From NCBI GenBank assembly GCA_031292175.1, contig JARLHQ010000027.1, forward strand, positions 1-64,000: DNA of 64,000 nucleotides. The letters run 5' to 3'. This document shows, piece by piece, positions 1 to 8,582 of this stretch. Below the pieces are notes generated by a model. It searched no databases, was not told where the DNA came from, and saw nothing but the letters and a program-made list of their open reading frames with translations. A program made the translations under genes and the position numbers. Numbering within the stretch: the first letter of the stretch is position 1; every line of letters starts with the position of its first letter. The stretch is from Humidesulfovibrio sp. Its GTDB lineage: Bacteria; Desulfobacterota; Desulfovibrionia; Desulfovibrionales; Desulfovibrionaceae.

Positions 1-137
1 ACCAACTCCTCTCGACGAACGACTGTCAATCTGGCATTGGCATGGATGTTCACTCGGTCCTCCTGTCGGCAGTTGAGTTCTCGCAAACCCAATTTGACCG
101 ATTCGGGCCGAGTGAACAACCTCCTATAACTCCACAA

Positions 138-776
138 CTAGGACAGCAGGGGCAACAGGAGCGGGGCCAAGGCCTCGGCCAGAAGCCGGGCGCCCTTGGC
201 GTTCGGGTGCACGCCGTCGGCCTGATAACAACCGGGCTGGCCTTCAAGGGGGGCCAGGATGTGCGCCATGAAGGGCACATTCAGGCGGTGCGCCAGGTCC
301 GCGTGCATCCGGTTGAAGCCCTCGACGTACTTGGGAGTGTACAGGGGCGGGGCCAGCGGCACCAGCCCGGCCAGCTCCGGGTCGTCGTAGGGCTTGAAGA
401 GGTCGATGCTGGTGCGCCAGCCCGCCAGGAACACGGGGATGTTCTCCGTGCGCAGGGTGCGGATCATCTTGTACAGGGCGTCGCGGGTCTCATCCAGGGG
501 CAGGCCCTGGTAGCAGTCGTTGGCGCCGAACTCCAGCAGCACGGCCTGGGGCTTGGCCTCCAGCACCTCGGGCAGGCGTTCCAGACCGTCCACGGAAGTG
601 TCGCCGGACACGCCGAAGTTCAGCACGCGCCACTGTTTGCCAGCCTTAACGAATTCCTGCTCCAGGCGCGCGGGCAGGGACTCGGCGTCGGACACGCCCC
701 AGCCCGCGACCAGACTGTCGCCATAGGCCGCAAAGACCGGACGGGGATCGTGGTGTTCCTCCCGCACGGACGTCAT
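138..776 (-). CDS. GDSL-type arylesterase / lysophospholipase (TesA-like)
   Basis: A 212-residue SGNH hydrolase expected to cleave short-chain esters or thioesters. Block I is AAYGDSLVAGWG near residue 20 (Ser nucleophile), block III is EFGANDCYQG, and block V is DGVHPNAKG, which supplies the catalytic Asp and His. The ATG at 776 overlaps the stop of the upstream gene in an ATGA junction, which decides the start over longer frames. No convincing signal peptide is seen, unlike E. coli TesA, so a cytoplasmic location is likely. It is the last gene of a three-gene minus-strand unit with a small hypothetical gene and an rdgC-like gene. The substrate is unknown. The 137 bases before its stop, at the window edge, show nothing recognisable. 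Confidence 0.85.
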   Translation of the reverse strand: MTSVREEHHDPRPVFAAYGDSLVAGWGVSDAESLPARLEQEFVKAGKQWRVLNFGVSGDTSVDGLERLPEVLEAKPQAVLLEFGANDCYQGLPLDETRDALYKMIRTLRTENIPVFLAGWRTSIDLFKPYDDPELAGLVPLAPPLYTPKYVEGFNRMHADLAHRLNVPFMAHILAPLEGQPGCYQADGVHPNAKGARLLAEALAPLLLPLLS

Positions 777-1297
777 CCCTTGGCGACCCAGGCGGCCACG
801 GTGCGCGTCTCCTCGGCCCATTTGACCGAAAGACGCACGGTCAGGAACTCCTGGTACACTCCGTCGAGCAGTTCCAGGCATTGTTCGACGAGAAAAAGCT
901 TCTCCAGCACCCGGGCGTCCGGATCGTCGTCATCGTCCCTGCCGCTCTCGACCTTGGGCGTCTTGAGGCCGGAGAGCGAAAAGTCGGAATCCTTCAGCGT
1001 CACCTGCCAGGCCTCGGGGTCGCGGTCGAAGCGCAATTGCGCCCGGTTGACCTTTTTGCCCGTGCGCAGGCCGCTTCGGGCCTCGGTGAGCTCGCCGCTG
1101 GGGCTCTTCACGCTGGCGGACTCCAGGCCCTCGCCATCGCCGCCCTGCACGCTCAGGCGCTCTTCCATGCGCAGGTGGAATTCCCGGCCGTCCTTGTCCT
1201 TGAACACGCCGCCCCGGGCCTCAGTGACATGCCACAGCCAGGTCAGGAAATCCTGGCCCAGGATGGTGTTTTCGCGTTCGGCGAGTGCGAGATCCAT
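773..1297 (-). CDS. Conserved hypothetical protein between rdgC-like gene and esterase
   Basis: A soluble, charged protein of 174 residues with no family I recognise. It has an acidic run (GRDDDDDPDAR) near the middle and a helical C-terminal half. GGAGCA lies 7 bases before the ATG. It starts 12 bases after the rdgC-like stop and overlaps the esterase start by 4 bases, so all three genes are probably co-transcribed and translationally coupled. There is no signal peptide or membrane segment. A role linked to RdgC is only an inference from position. Confidence 0.7.
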   Translation of the reverse strand: MDLALAERENTILGQDFLTWLWHVTEARGGVFKDKDGREFHLRMEERLSVQGGDGEGLESASVKSPSGELTEARSGLRTGKKVNRAQLRFDRDPEAWQVTLKDSDFSLSGLKTPKVESGRDDDDDPDARVLEKLFLVEQCLELLDGVYQEFLTVRLSVKWAEETRTVAAWVAKG

Positions 1298-1309
1298 TCG
1301 TGCTGCTCC

Positions 1310-1924
1310 CTAAATGAAGGACGTGGGTTCAAGGGTTTCCAGGCGGGAGGCCGCGGCCTCACCCAGCATGTCCATGGCCAGAAAGAACGGCGTGAGCGGT
1401 TCCAGCGTGAGCCCGAAGGACAGGTTGAAATGGTCCTCAAACAGGGTCTTGGCCTTGGAGTTGGTGCTGGCGAAAAGCACGCGGCCGCTCTGGGTGTTCC
1501 ACACGGCATCGAACACCGCGGGCACCGGCAGGCTGCGGGCGCGCAGGCGCAGCATCACCTGGTCCTTGATCTCGCGACGGCGGTCCTTGGAGATGAAGCT
1601 CTTGCCCTCCTGCTTGGCCTGGGCCAGCTCCTGGGCCAGCGCGATCATGCAGTGCTTCTTGAACACGGCGGGCGGAATGCGCCGCGTGTCCAGCCGGAGG
1701 CCGAAGCACATGTAGTGCCCCTTCTCCGGCGGAGAGTCGGCCCAGTCCATGTCCAGCATGTTGTCGAGGTTGCACCAGCCCCAGGAACGCTCGTCCACCG
1801 TGGCGTCGATGTCGTGGAAGGCGTTGTCCGTCAGGCGCTTGGGAACCTCGCGCCACAGGGAGTCGGGGATTTCCTCCACCACGCGGTAGCGGGTGAGCCC
1901 CAGGCTTGCGGAGAGTATGGACAC
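1310..1924 (-). CDS. rdgC: RdgC-like recombination-associated protein (short form)
   Basis: Resembles RdgC, a ring-forming DNA-binding protein that limits RecA action. Features in common are the N-terminal LTRYRV strand, a conserved block around SFISKDRRREIKDQVMLRLRARSLPVPAVFDAVWNTQ (split here for description: KDRRREIKDQV, then LPVPAVFDAVW), and a C-terminal LEPLTPFF. It has 204 residues against about 300 in E. coli, so the C-terminal part of the ring is reduced. The start is GTG at 1924, chosen because AAGGAGG lies 6 bases upstream and the protein then begins at the conserved SILSASLGLTRYRV. It is first gene of a three-gene unit. Confidence 0.7.
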   Translation of the reverse strand: MSILSASLGLTRYRVVEEIPDSLWREVPKRLTDNAFHDIDATVDERSWGWCNLDNMLDMDWADSPPEKGHYMCFGLRLDTRRIPPAVFKKHCMIALAQELAQAKQEGKSFISKDRRREIKDQVMLRLRARSLPVPAVFDAVWNTQSGRVLFASTNSKAKTLFEDHFNLSFGLTLEPLTPFFLAMDMLGEAAASRLETLEPTSFI

Positions 1925-2085
1925 GTCGGCCTCCTTGAACGGGTTTGGACTGATGCGAGGCCTTGAGGTACCGGGAAAGCGGACGTCTGTAAAGCCGCGC
2001 AAGGATGGTGCAGAACCGCGCACTTGCCAGGCCAGGCCGCCGGGCTTACCTTTCCGGCACACGTTCCGTTGGAGGAATACACAGC

Positions 2086-2460
2086 ATGACCACGACACCA
2101 ATCGCCGCCCTGGCGGATTTTTTGGACGACAAGGCGCGCTCCGTGAAGGCCATCGAGGCCGAGGCCGAGGCCATCCTGCATGGCCAGGGCGACCAGTCCG
2201 GCTACCAGGCCCTGATGCGCAAGAAGGCCGAACTGCTGGCCGAACTGGCCGATGACGCCCAGCCCCTTGTGGACGCCCTGCCACGGCCCCGGGCCGGCGA
2301 GGCCGAAGAACGCCTGGGGCTCTTCTCCATGAGCGCCGCCAACGCCCTGCGCATCGGCAGCGTGTTCTACATGTCAGCCCTGCTCTACCCGGACGAGCAC
2401 AAGAAGGGCGAGCCGAACAATCTGGAACTCTTCGCGGCGGAGGTCCGCGCCTGGGCATAA
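2086..2460 (+). CDS. Small helical hypothetical protein
   Basis: A 124-residue, Ala/Glu/Leu-rich, probably all-helical soluble protein without a family I recognise. The start is ATG at 2086 with GGAGG 9 bases upstream (the context is GGAGGAATACACAGC then ATG); longer frames in the same phase lack a binding site. It is followed after 15 bases by a membrane iron-sulfur protein, suggesting an operon. The N-terminal part (residues 10-70) could form a coiled coil. Function unknown. Confidence 0.7.
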   Translation: MTTTPIAALADFLDDKARSVKAIEAEAEAILHGQGDQSGYQALMRKKAELLAELADDAQPLVDALPRPRAGEAEERLGLFSMSAANALRIGSVFYMSALLYPDEHKKGEPNNLELFAAEVRAWA

Positions 2461-2475
2461 GCCTGGGAATTTACC

Positions 2476-3468
2476 ATGATGCGTAAAATATTCACGCCCT
2501 CGCGCCTGCGCCTCCTGGTGCAGGCGGGCTTTGCATTGTTCCTTGTCTGGACCGGCGTGCGCTTCCTGGCCCACGTGAACTGGGCCCTGGGCCTCACCGA
2601 AACCTTCACTCCCAAGCCGCCCGCGGTGGAAGGCTTCCTGCCCATCAGCGCGCTCATCGCCGCCAAGCGGCTGCTGTTCACCGGCCAGTGGGATCCCGTC
2701 CACCCGGCCGGGCTGGTCATTTTCCTGGCCATCGTCGGCATGAGCCTTCTGCTGCGCAAGGGCTTCTGCGGCCACATCTGTCCCGTGGGCTTCCTTTCCA
2801 ACCTGCTGGAGCGCCTGGGGCGCAAGTTGGGCCTGACCTGGCAGCCGGGTCAAAGGGGCCGCCGCCTGCTCGGCGCGCCCAAGTATTTGCTGCTGCTCGG
2901 CTTCTGTTGGGTGGCCGTGACCATGAATCTTGCGGACACGGAAGAGTTCCTGCGCGCGCCCTTCAACATGGTGGCGGACACCAAGATGCTGCTCTTCTTC
3001 CAAAGCCCCTCGGCTGTGACGCTCGGCGCGCTGGGCGCGCTGGCGGCGGCGTCCATCGTCATCCCGGCCTTCTGGTGCCGCGCGTTGTGCCCGTACGGCG
3101 CGCTGCTCGGGGTGCTGGCCAGGCTCTCGCCCACCGCCATCACGCGCAACGCCGACACGTGCGTGTCCTGCGGCCGCTGCGCCAAGGCCTGCCCGGTGGG
3201 CCTGCCGGTGGACAAAACCCTGCGCGTCGCCTCGCCCGATTGCCAGGGCTGCGTGGAATGCGTGGGCGCGTGCCCGGTGAAGGGCTGCCTGGGCGTGAGC
3301 CTCTTCGGCAGACGCATCCCCTGGTGGGCCATCGCCGCAGGCTGCCTCGCGCTGCTCATCGGCGCGTCCCTTGTGGCGGACGCCCTGGGCTACTGGCAGT
3401 CGCCCATCGCCCCGCAGATGGCGCGGCGCATGCATATGCTCATGTTCGGCGGCATGCCGGACTTCTAG
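2476..3468 (+). CDS. NapH/CcoG-type membrane polyferredoxin
   Basis: An integral membrane electron-transfer protein of 330 residues. It has a hydrophobic N-terminal segment (about 10-32) and further membrane segments near 75-95, 140-160, 180-200 and 275-295. Two membrane-side CxxxCP motifs are typical of NapH/NosR/CcoG proteins (CGHICPVG near 97 and CRALCPYG near 200). Two complete 4Fe-4S sites follow: CVSCGRCAKACPVG near 230 and CQGCVECVGACPV near 256. It probably passes electrons between the quinone pool and a soluble or periplasmic partner. No nap or nos genes are nearby, so the partner is unknown. The start may be the ATG at 2476 or the next codon. Confidence 0.85.
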   Translation: MMRKIFTPSRLRLLVQAGFALFLVWTGVRFLAHVNWALGLTETFTPKPPAVEGFLPISALIAAKRLLFTGQWDPVHPAGLVIFLAIVGMSLLLRKGFCGHICPVGFLSNLLERLGRKLGLTWQPGQRGRRLLGAPKYLLLLGFCWVAVTMNLADTEEFLRAPFNMVADTKMLLFFQSPSAVTLGALGALAAASIVIPAFWCRALCPYGALLGVLARLSPTAITRNADTCVSCGRCAKACPVGLPVDKTLRVASPDCQGCVECVGACPVKGCLGVSLFGRRIPWWAIAAGCLALLIGASLVADALGYWQSPIAPQMARRMHMLMFGGMPDF

Positions 3469-3474
3469 GCGGGA

Positions 3475-3801
3475 TCAATAGTCGAGGGTGTCCAGGCGCA
3501 CGCGCTTGGCCGGATCGGGCGGACGGCGGGTGAAGCGGGCCAGGCCGTAGCCGAAGCTCGGCAGAAACTGGAAGGCCCAGTCCCCGCCGGTGCCGAAGCC
3601 GCTGATGATCTCCGGTTCGATGCCCGCGCGGATGAGCACGTCCACCTGGTCGCCTTGGAAACGTTTGAGCTCGTCCAGAATGGCGGGCACCAGCCCACAG
3701 CACACATGGCGCAGGTCGATTGTCGGCTGAGGGGCCGACGGAGAGGTAGGGTGAGGGGTCGTCGTGGGCATGTCTCGCGTTCCTGGCGTTTGTTCCGGCA
3801 T
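3475..3801 (-). CDS. Hypothetical protein downstream of rlmI
   Basis: A 108-residue soluble protein. The conserved-looking part begins around residue 27 (IDLRHVCCGLVPAILDEL) and ends with a Tyr terminus. The ATG at 3801 overlaps the rlmI stop as TGATG, so translation is coupled to it; an internal Met ten residues on is the alternative start. The first 26 residues are Pro/Thr/Ser-rich and probably disordered. No family is recognised. It converges on the polyferredoxin gene with 6 bases between the stops. Confidence 0.6.
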   Translation of the reverse strand: MPEQTPGTRDMPTTTPHPTSPSAPQPTIDLRHVCCGLVPAILDELKRFQGDQVDVLIRAGIEPEIISGFGTGGDWAFQFLPSFGYGLARFTRRPPDPAKRVRLDTLDY

Positions 3802-5027
3802 CAGAGTCCCCTGCCCGGCCGGGTGACGCGGCACAGGAAGCCCTTGAGGTATTCGGTTTCCGGCATGGCCGGGTGGATGGGATGGTCCGCCGCCTGGTGG
3901 CACTGGCGCACGATGGAGAGCCGTACCCCGGCGTCGCGCGCGGCCCCGGCGAGCACCTTGCGCAGGTCGTCGCGGCCCACGTGCTGCGAGCAGGAACAGG
4001 CGATGAGGAATCCACCGTCCTCCACCAATTCCAACGCCAGCCGGTTGGCCGTGCGGTAAGCCGCCAGCCCCTTCTCCATATCTTTGCGGCGCTTGACGAA
4101 AGCCGGGGGGTCCACGCTCACCAGGCCGAAGCGCCGACCCGAGGCGCGCAGATCCTTCAGGCCCGCCAAGGCGTCGGCCTCCAGCATCTCCACCTTGTCC
4201 GCAACGCCGCTCTTCTCCGCGCTTTTTGCGGCGTAGGACAGGGCAACGGCCGAGGCGTCCAAACAGATCACACCGCTGGCGCCGGCCTTGGCGCAGGCCA
4301 CGCCCAGCCCCCCCGCGTAGGAAAACACGTCCAGCACGTGCCTGCCGCCCGCCAGAGACGCCGCCAGGGCGCGTGTTTCGCGCATGTCGTAAAACCAGCC
4401 GGTCTTCTGCCCGCCCGCCAGCGGAAACACGAAGCGACAGCCGTTCTCCTCAATCTCAGCCTCGTCCGGGATCTCGCCGAAGGCCGTCTCCACGCCCCGC
4501 GCCAAGCCTTCCAGCTCGCGGCCCGGCAGATCGTTCTTGAGCAGGATGCCTCGCGGCGCCACAAGCTCGGCCAGGGCGTCCACAATCTGCGCGCGCACGC
4601 GCTCCATGCCCGCCGTGCCGATCTGCACTGCGAGCACGTCGCCGAAGCGGTCCACAACGAGCCCGGGCAGCATGTCGGCCTCGCCGAACACCAGCCGGTA
4701 GTATGGCGTGTCAAAGAGGTCCGTCCGCAGGGCGAGGGCGGCGCCGAGGCGGGCGCGCAGAAGCTCGGCGTCCAGCGGGCGCGTGGCGTCCTGGCAATAC
4801 ACGCGCCCCGCGATGAGCGCCGCGGGATTCACGTAGGCCGAGCCCAGCGGGCGGCCCTGGGCGGACTCCACCCGCGCGCACTCTCCGGGCGCGAAGCCCG
4901 TGAGCGGCGTCTTGGCCACGTCGACCTCGTTGCTGAAGATCCACAGGTGCCCGGCAAGCAGGCGGCGGTCCTCATTCTTGCGCAGGGTCAGGGTGCGCAG
5001 GCCAGACTGCTCCATATGCGCGCTCAT
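3801..5027 (-). CDS. rlmI: RlmI-like 23S rRNA (cytosine) methyltransferase
   Basis: A class I SAM-dependent rRNA methyltransferase of 408 residues, of the family that makes m5C1962 in 23S rRNA. An N-terminal PUA domain (LRKNEDRRLLAGHLWIFSNEV) is followed by a central RlmI-type domain (GEADMLPGLVVDRFGD). The Rossmann methylase has HVLDVFSYAGGLGVACAKAGA as the SAM loop, VSVDPPAF as the substrate motif, and a late catalytic CSCSQHV Cys. The start at 5027 overlaps the hypF stop by ATGA; an ATG 9 bases earlier exists but lies inside hypF. It sits between hypF and a small hypothetical gene, all overlapping. Confidence 0.9.
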   Translation of the reverse strand: MSAHMEQSGLRTLTLRKNEDRRLLAGHLWIFSNEVDVAKTPLTGFAPGECARVESAQGRPLGSAYVNPAALIAGRVYCQDATRPLDAELLRARLGAALALRTDLFDTPYYRLVFGEADMLPGLVVDRFGDVLAVQIGTAGMERVRAQIVDALAELVAPRGILLKNDLPGRELEGLARGVETAFGEIPDEAEIEENGCRFVFPLAGGQKTGWFYDMRETRALAASLAGGRHVLDVFSYAGGLGVACAKAGASGVICLDASAVALSYAAKSAEKSGVADKVEMLEADALAGLKDLRASGRRFGLVSVDPPAFVKRRKDMEKGLAAYRTANRLALELVEDGGFLIACSCSQHVGRDDLRKVLAGAARDAGVRLSIVRQCHQAADHPIHPAMPETEYLKGFLCRVTRPGRGL

Positions 5028-7450
5028 GCCGGGCACGACCCGCGCAGAGCCAGCAGGCGCTGGCCGTAGGCCGCCTGGCCCAGGGAAACACAGCCGTCAT
5101 TCGGCGGCAGCATCTTGTGCGTCAGGGGCGTCAAACCGCGCGCGGCCAATTCGGCGGGCAGCTCGGTGGCGAAGGTCATGTTCTGCATTACCCCTCCGGA
5201 AAGGGCCACGTGGCCTATGCCGTGTATTTTTGCAAAGTGCAGGGCCATTTCCGCCAGCCCGGTGATGAGGCTGGCGTGGAAGCGCCGGGCGATGACCGGC
5301 ACGGGAACCTCTGAGGAAATGTCCTTGAGGAGCGCCCGGAACAGGCTGTAGGTGTCCAATTCACGCGGAGTCTTGTCCGCATCGAGCCGCTCGCCCCCGT
5401 CGTTCTTCAAAAGCGGGCAAGGGTACACCGCGGCCGCGCGCAGAGGGATGGACAAATCCTGGGCGCGCTCCAGCACGATGGCCGCCTGTCCCTCATAGGT
5501 CATGCGCAGACACAGGCCCAGCATGGCCGAAACCGCATCGAAAAGGCGCCCACAGCTGGAGGTAAGCGGACAGTTCAGATTCTTGCGCAGGATCTGCGGC
5601 AGGAAACGGCTGGCCTGCTCGAATTCAGGCAGCCAGGGCCAGGGCGGCGCGCCATCCTCGCCGCTGGACTCGATGTCCAGCTCCCAGAGCAGGGCCTGGG
5701 CCAGCCGCCAGGGCTCATGCACCGCGGCCTCGCCGCCGGGCAGACTGAACTCGGCCAAGTACGCCAAGCGCTGGTGGTGCAGGGTCAAGGTGTCCACAAG
5801 CAGGCATTCGCCGCCCCAGATGGACCAGTTGGAGCCGAAGTTGGGCTGGTTGGTGCCGAAGCCCGTGCCGTCGAGCGCCAGACACAGGGCCGGGCCCTGA
5901 TGCTTGTTCTCGGCCAACACCGCGTGCGCGTGGGCGAAGTGGTGCTGCAGGATGGCAGTGGTCACGCCGGTCTTGCGGGCCATGTCCTGGGCCACGCTGG
6001 TGGTGAGGTAGTTCGGGTGCTGGTCGCGCACCACCAGCTCGGGCTGCACTTCCAGGATATCCTGGAAGTGTTCGGAAATCTCATGGTGAAAACCCAGGGT
6101 CTCGATGTTCTCCATATCGCCCAGGTGCTGGCTCACAAAGGCCTGATCGCCTTTGGTGAAGGTGAGTGTGCACTTGAGTTCCGGCCCCAGGCCCATGACG
6201 CAGGGGCCGCTCTCGGGCAGGAACACCGGCTGCGGCACGAAGCCGCGCGCCCGCCGCAGGAACTGCACCTCGTCCGTTCCGGGCAGCACGCGCACCACGG
6301 AGTCGTCACAGCGGATCAAGATGTCGCGGTTGTGGAACAAAAAGATGTCCGCGATCCCATTCAACCGGCCCAGGGCTTCGCGATTGCCCAGGCAGATGGG
6401 CTCGTCGCTGGCGTTGCCGGAAGTCATGACCAGCGCAGCGGGCATGTTCTGCCGCTCCTGGGCCAAAAGCCGCCCGTAGCGCTGAAACAGCACCAGGTGC
6501 AACGGCGTGTAGGGCAGCATCAGGCCGACGAAGTCCACGTCCGGGGCCACGGACTCCGCCAGAGGCGCGCCGCGCACCTTGGAGCACAACACGATGGGCC
6601 GCTGACGCCCGGAGAGCCACTGCTCCTCCGGTCTGGACACCTGGGCCAGGGCGCGCGCGGTGTCCAGATTCGGCACCATCACGGCGAGCGGCTTGTGCGG
6701 GCGGTGCTTGCGGCGGCGCAGCTCGCGCACGGCCTCCTGGCTGGTGGCGTCGCACACCAGGTGGAACCCGCCCAGGCCCTTCACCGCGACAATGCCTCCC
6801 TGCATGAGGATGGCCGCCAGCTTGCGCATGGCCTCGTCGCGCCGCGCCACCACCATCCCGGAGCGGTCCGCCAGCCACACCTTGGGCCCACACACCGGAC
6901 AGGCGTTGGGCTGGGCGTGGAAGCGGCGGTCGCGCGGGTTGTCGTACTCCCGCTGGCAGTCCGGACAGAGGGGAAAACAGTGCATGGACGTATTGGGCCG
7001 GTCATAGGGCACGCTTCTCGTAATGGTGAAACGCGGCCCGCAGTTGGTGCAGTTGATGAACGGGTAAAGGAAACGGCGGTTGGTCTTGTCGAAAAGCTCG
7101 GCCTGGCATTCCGGGCAGGTCGCCGTGTCCGGGCTGATGAGCACGTCGTGCCCCGCCCCGCCGGTGCTTTTCTGGATGCTGAAGCCGCTGGCCCCGGCCT
7201 CGGCCGGGATGTCCTGCATGGTGACGCGCAAAATGCGCGCCAGGGGCGGCTGCTCGTCCTCCATGCGCCGGGCGAACTGGTCCACGGACCGGTGCTGGCC
7301 CTGGACCTCGATGACCACACCCTCGGGCGCGTTGTGCACGGTGCCGACGAGCTTCAGCTCCTCCGCCAAGCGAAAAATGAAGGGGCGGAAGCCCACCCCC
7401 TGCACTTGCCCGGTAACGACGAGACGGCGGCGGATATCGGCGCTGGCCAT
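5024..7450 (-). CDS. hypF: Carbamoyltransferase HypF (NiFe hydrogenase maturation)
   Basis: Uses carbamoyl phosphate and ATP to put a carbamoyl group on the C-terminal Cys of HypE, the source of the CN ligands of NiFe hydrogenase. It has 808 residues with the standard order: acylphosphatase (VVTGQVQGVGFRPF, about 8-95); paired zinc fingers (CPECQ, NCTNCG, CPLCPDCQ, CPVCG, about 105-185); a YrdC-like domain (about 200-385); and a Kae1-like domain with HHFAHAHAVLAE and DGTGFG. The ATG at 7450 has AGGAGC just upstream; an earlier in-frame start has none. No other hyp genes are in the window. Confidence 0.96.
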   Translation of the reverse strand: MASADIRRRLVVTGQVQGVGFRPFIFRLAEELKLVGTVHNAPEGVVIEVQGQHRSVDQFARRMEDEQPPLARILRVTMQDIPAEAGASGFSIQKSTGGAGHDVLISPDTATCPECQAELFDKTNRRFLYPFINCTNCGPRFTITRSVPYDRPNTSMHCFPLCPDCQREYDNPRDRRFHAQPNACPVCGPKVWLADRSGMVVARRDEAMRKLAAILMQGGIVAVKGLGGFHLVCDATSQEAVRELRRRKHRPHKPLAVMVPNLDTARALAQVSRPEEQWLSGRQRPIVLCSKVRGAPLAESVAPDVDFVGLMLPYTPLHLVLFQRYGRLLAQERQNMPAALVMTSGNASDEPICLGNREALGRLNGIADIFLFHNRDILIRCDDSVVRVLPGTDEVQFLRRARGFVPQPVFLPESGPCVMGLGPELKCTLTFTKGDQAFVSQHLGDMENIETLGFHHEISEHFQDILEVQPELVVRDQHPNYLTTSVAQDMARKTGVTTAILQHHFAHAHAVLAENKHQGPALCLALDGTGFGTNQPNFGSNWSIWGGECLLVDTLTLHHQRLAYLAEFSLPGGEAAVHEPWRLAQALLWELDIESSGEDGAPPWPWLPEFEQASRFLPQILRKNLNCPLTSSCGRLFDAVSAMLGLCLRMTYEGQAAIVLERAQDLSIPLRAAAVYPCPLLKNDGGERLDADKTPRELDTYSLFRALLKDISSEVPVPVIARRFHASLITGLAEMALHFAKIHGIGHVALSGGVMQNMTFATELPAELAARGLTPLTHKMLPPNDGCVSLGQAAYGQRLLALRGSCPA

Positions 7451-7544
7451 GCATGCTCCTTGCCTTTCAAACATTTTGTCGTGATAGCCAAGCGCGGGGA
7501 AGGATGCAAGGCCCGAAACCGCGGGGATGCGTCCAAGGCTCCTC

Positions 7545-8498
7545 TCAGCCGAGGCTGTCGAGCACGCTCTTCACCCGCCCGCGCACGAAGCGCAAAGGCT
7601 CGAAGCACATGGGGTCCAGATCGGACGCGATGACGAAGCCGGAGGCGTCGAAGGCGGCCGGGAGCTCCAGCGGAAAGCCAGCGTCCTCAGGCCGCGCGCC
7701 GGGCAGGCCCCTGCGCAGAGCCTCGGCCCACAGGGGCACCGTGTCTGGCGACTGGCCCAGCAGGGCGAACAGCGCGGCGTCCAAGGCCAGCGCAGCAGGC
7801 CCCGCGCCCAGGAGCCCCAGCGGGAACGCCTCACCGCGCACCGGCCCCCCCTTGTGCAGACAGACGACCGCATCCGCTACCGCCACCGTGGGCGGCAGGG
7901 CTGCGGCCACATCCAGGACCATGGACTCCATACCCCCGGGTGTCCCGCCCAGGCGCATGTGGGCCAGCGCTTTGCGGCAGCCGCATACGCAGCCGAAAAG
8001 ATTCTTGACGCTGGCCGTGACGCGGAACTGGCCGTGGGCCTTGAGCCGCGCCGCGCTCACAACGCGGTCGGCGTCCAGGGCGTCGCGCGAGAGGCCGATG
8101 CTTCCGCCCGCCGTGAGGCGCAAAGGCACGGGGCGCCCCAGATTCGTCACGCGCAGGCCAAGGGATGCCACGGCCTCGTCGAGTCCGCAGGCACGGGCCA
8201 CGCGGGCCGCGCCGCCGAAGGCCGGGGAATCCGCCACACGGGGCTTTGCGCCGCAGTCCAGCACATGGGCGCACACCGCGCGCACCACCTCCGGATGCGT
8301 GCAGGAAAGCCCTGCATTGCCGCGTGAAACCAGGTTCGGCTTCACCAGCACGCGCTCGCCCGGCGCGAACGATATGCCGCAGGCGGCGAACAGGCGCTCC
8401 ACCGCGTCCTCAAGGGACTTGCGGGCGTAGCCTTCCTGGCGCAGCAGGGCCACGGGGATGGCGGTCTGAGCCTTCGTCTTGTCAGGAGCTTCGGACAT
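7545..8498 (-). CDS. DUF362 domain protein
   Basis: A 317-residue cytoplasmic protein of the DUF362 family, often found with iron-sulfur proteins in anaerobes. Conserved parts are GERVLVKPNLVSRG (about 45-58), the THPEVVRAVCAH helix and RLKAHGQFRVTASVKNLFGCVCG (ends about 165), where the KNLFG segment is diagnostic. It has no ferredoxin domain, unlike many longer members. It is transcribed alone: 94 bases separate it from hypF and it diverges from the ABC ATPase gene. Biochemical function is not established for this family. Confidence 0.85.
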   Translation of the reverse strand: MSEAPDKTKAQTAIPVALLRQEGYARKSLEDAVERLFAACGISFAPGERVLVKPNLVSRGNAGLSCTHPEVVRAVCAHVLDCGAKPRVADSPAFGGAARVARACGLDEAVASLGLRVTNLGRPVPLRLTAGGSIGLSRDALDADRVVSAARLKAHGQFRVTASVKNLFGCVCGCRKALAHMRLGGTPGGMESMVLDVAAALPPTVAVADAVVCLHKGGPVRGEAFPLGLLGAGPAALALDAALFALLGQSPDTVPLWAEALRRGLPGARPEDAGFPLELPAAFDASGFVIASDLDPMCFEPLRFVRGRVKSVLDSLG

Positions 8499-8582
8499 GG
8501 TCTCTCGCTAGCCCGAATAGACCGGGCATGCAAGGACTTGCGAATGGCTGGGGGCAAGGGCAATATGCGCGCTGGAGGCGAC

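Noticed and set aside
42-1313. A 423-codon plus-strand frame across the esterase and the small hypothetical gene
   Set aside because: The minus-strand genes have binding sites, ATGA coupling and GDSL motifs; the plus frame has none.
5717-7633. A 638-codon plus-strand frame opposite hypF
   Set aside because: The minus strand encodes full-length HypF with all motifs; the opposite frame has no family-like sequence and is a shadow.
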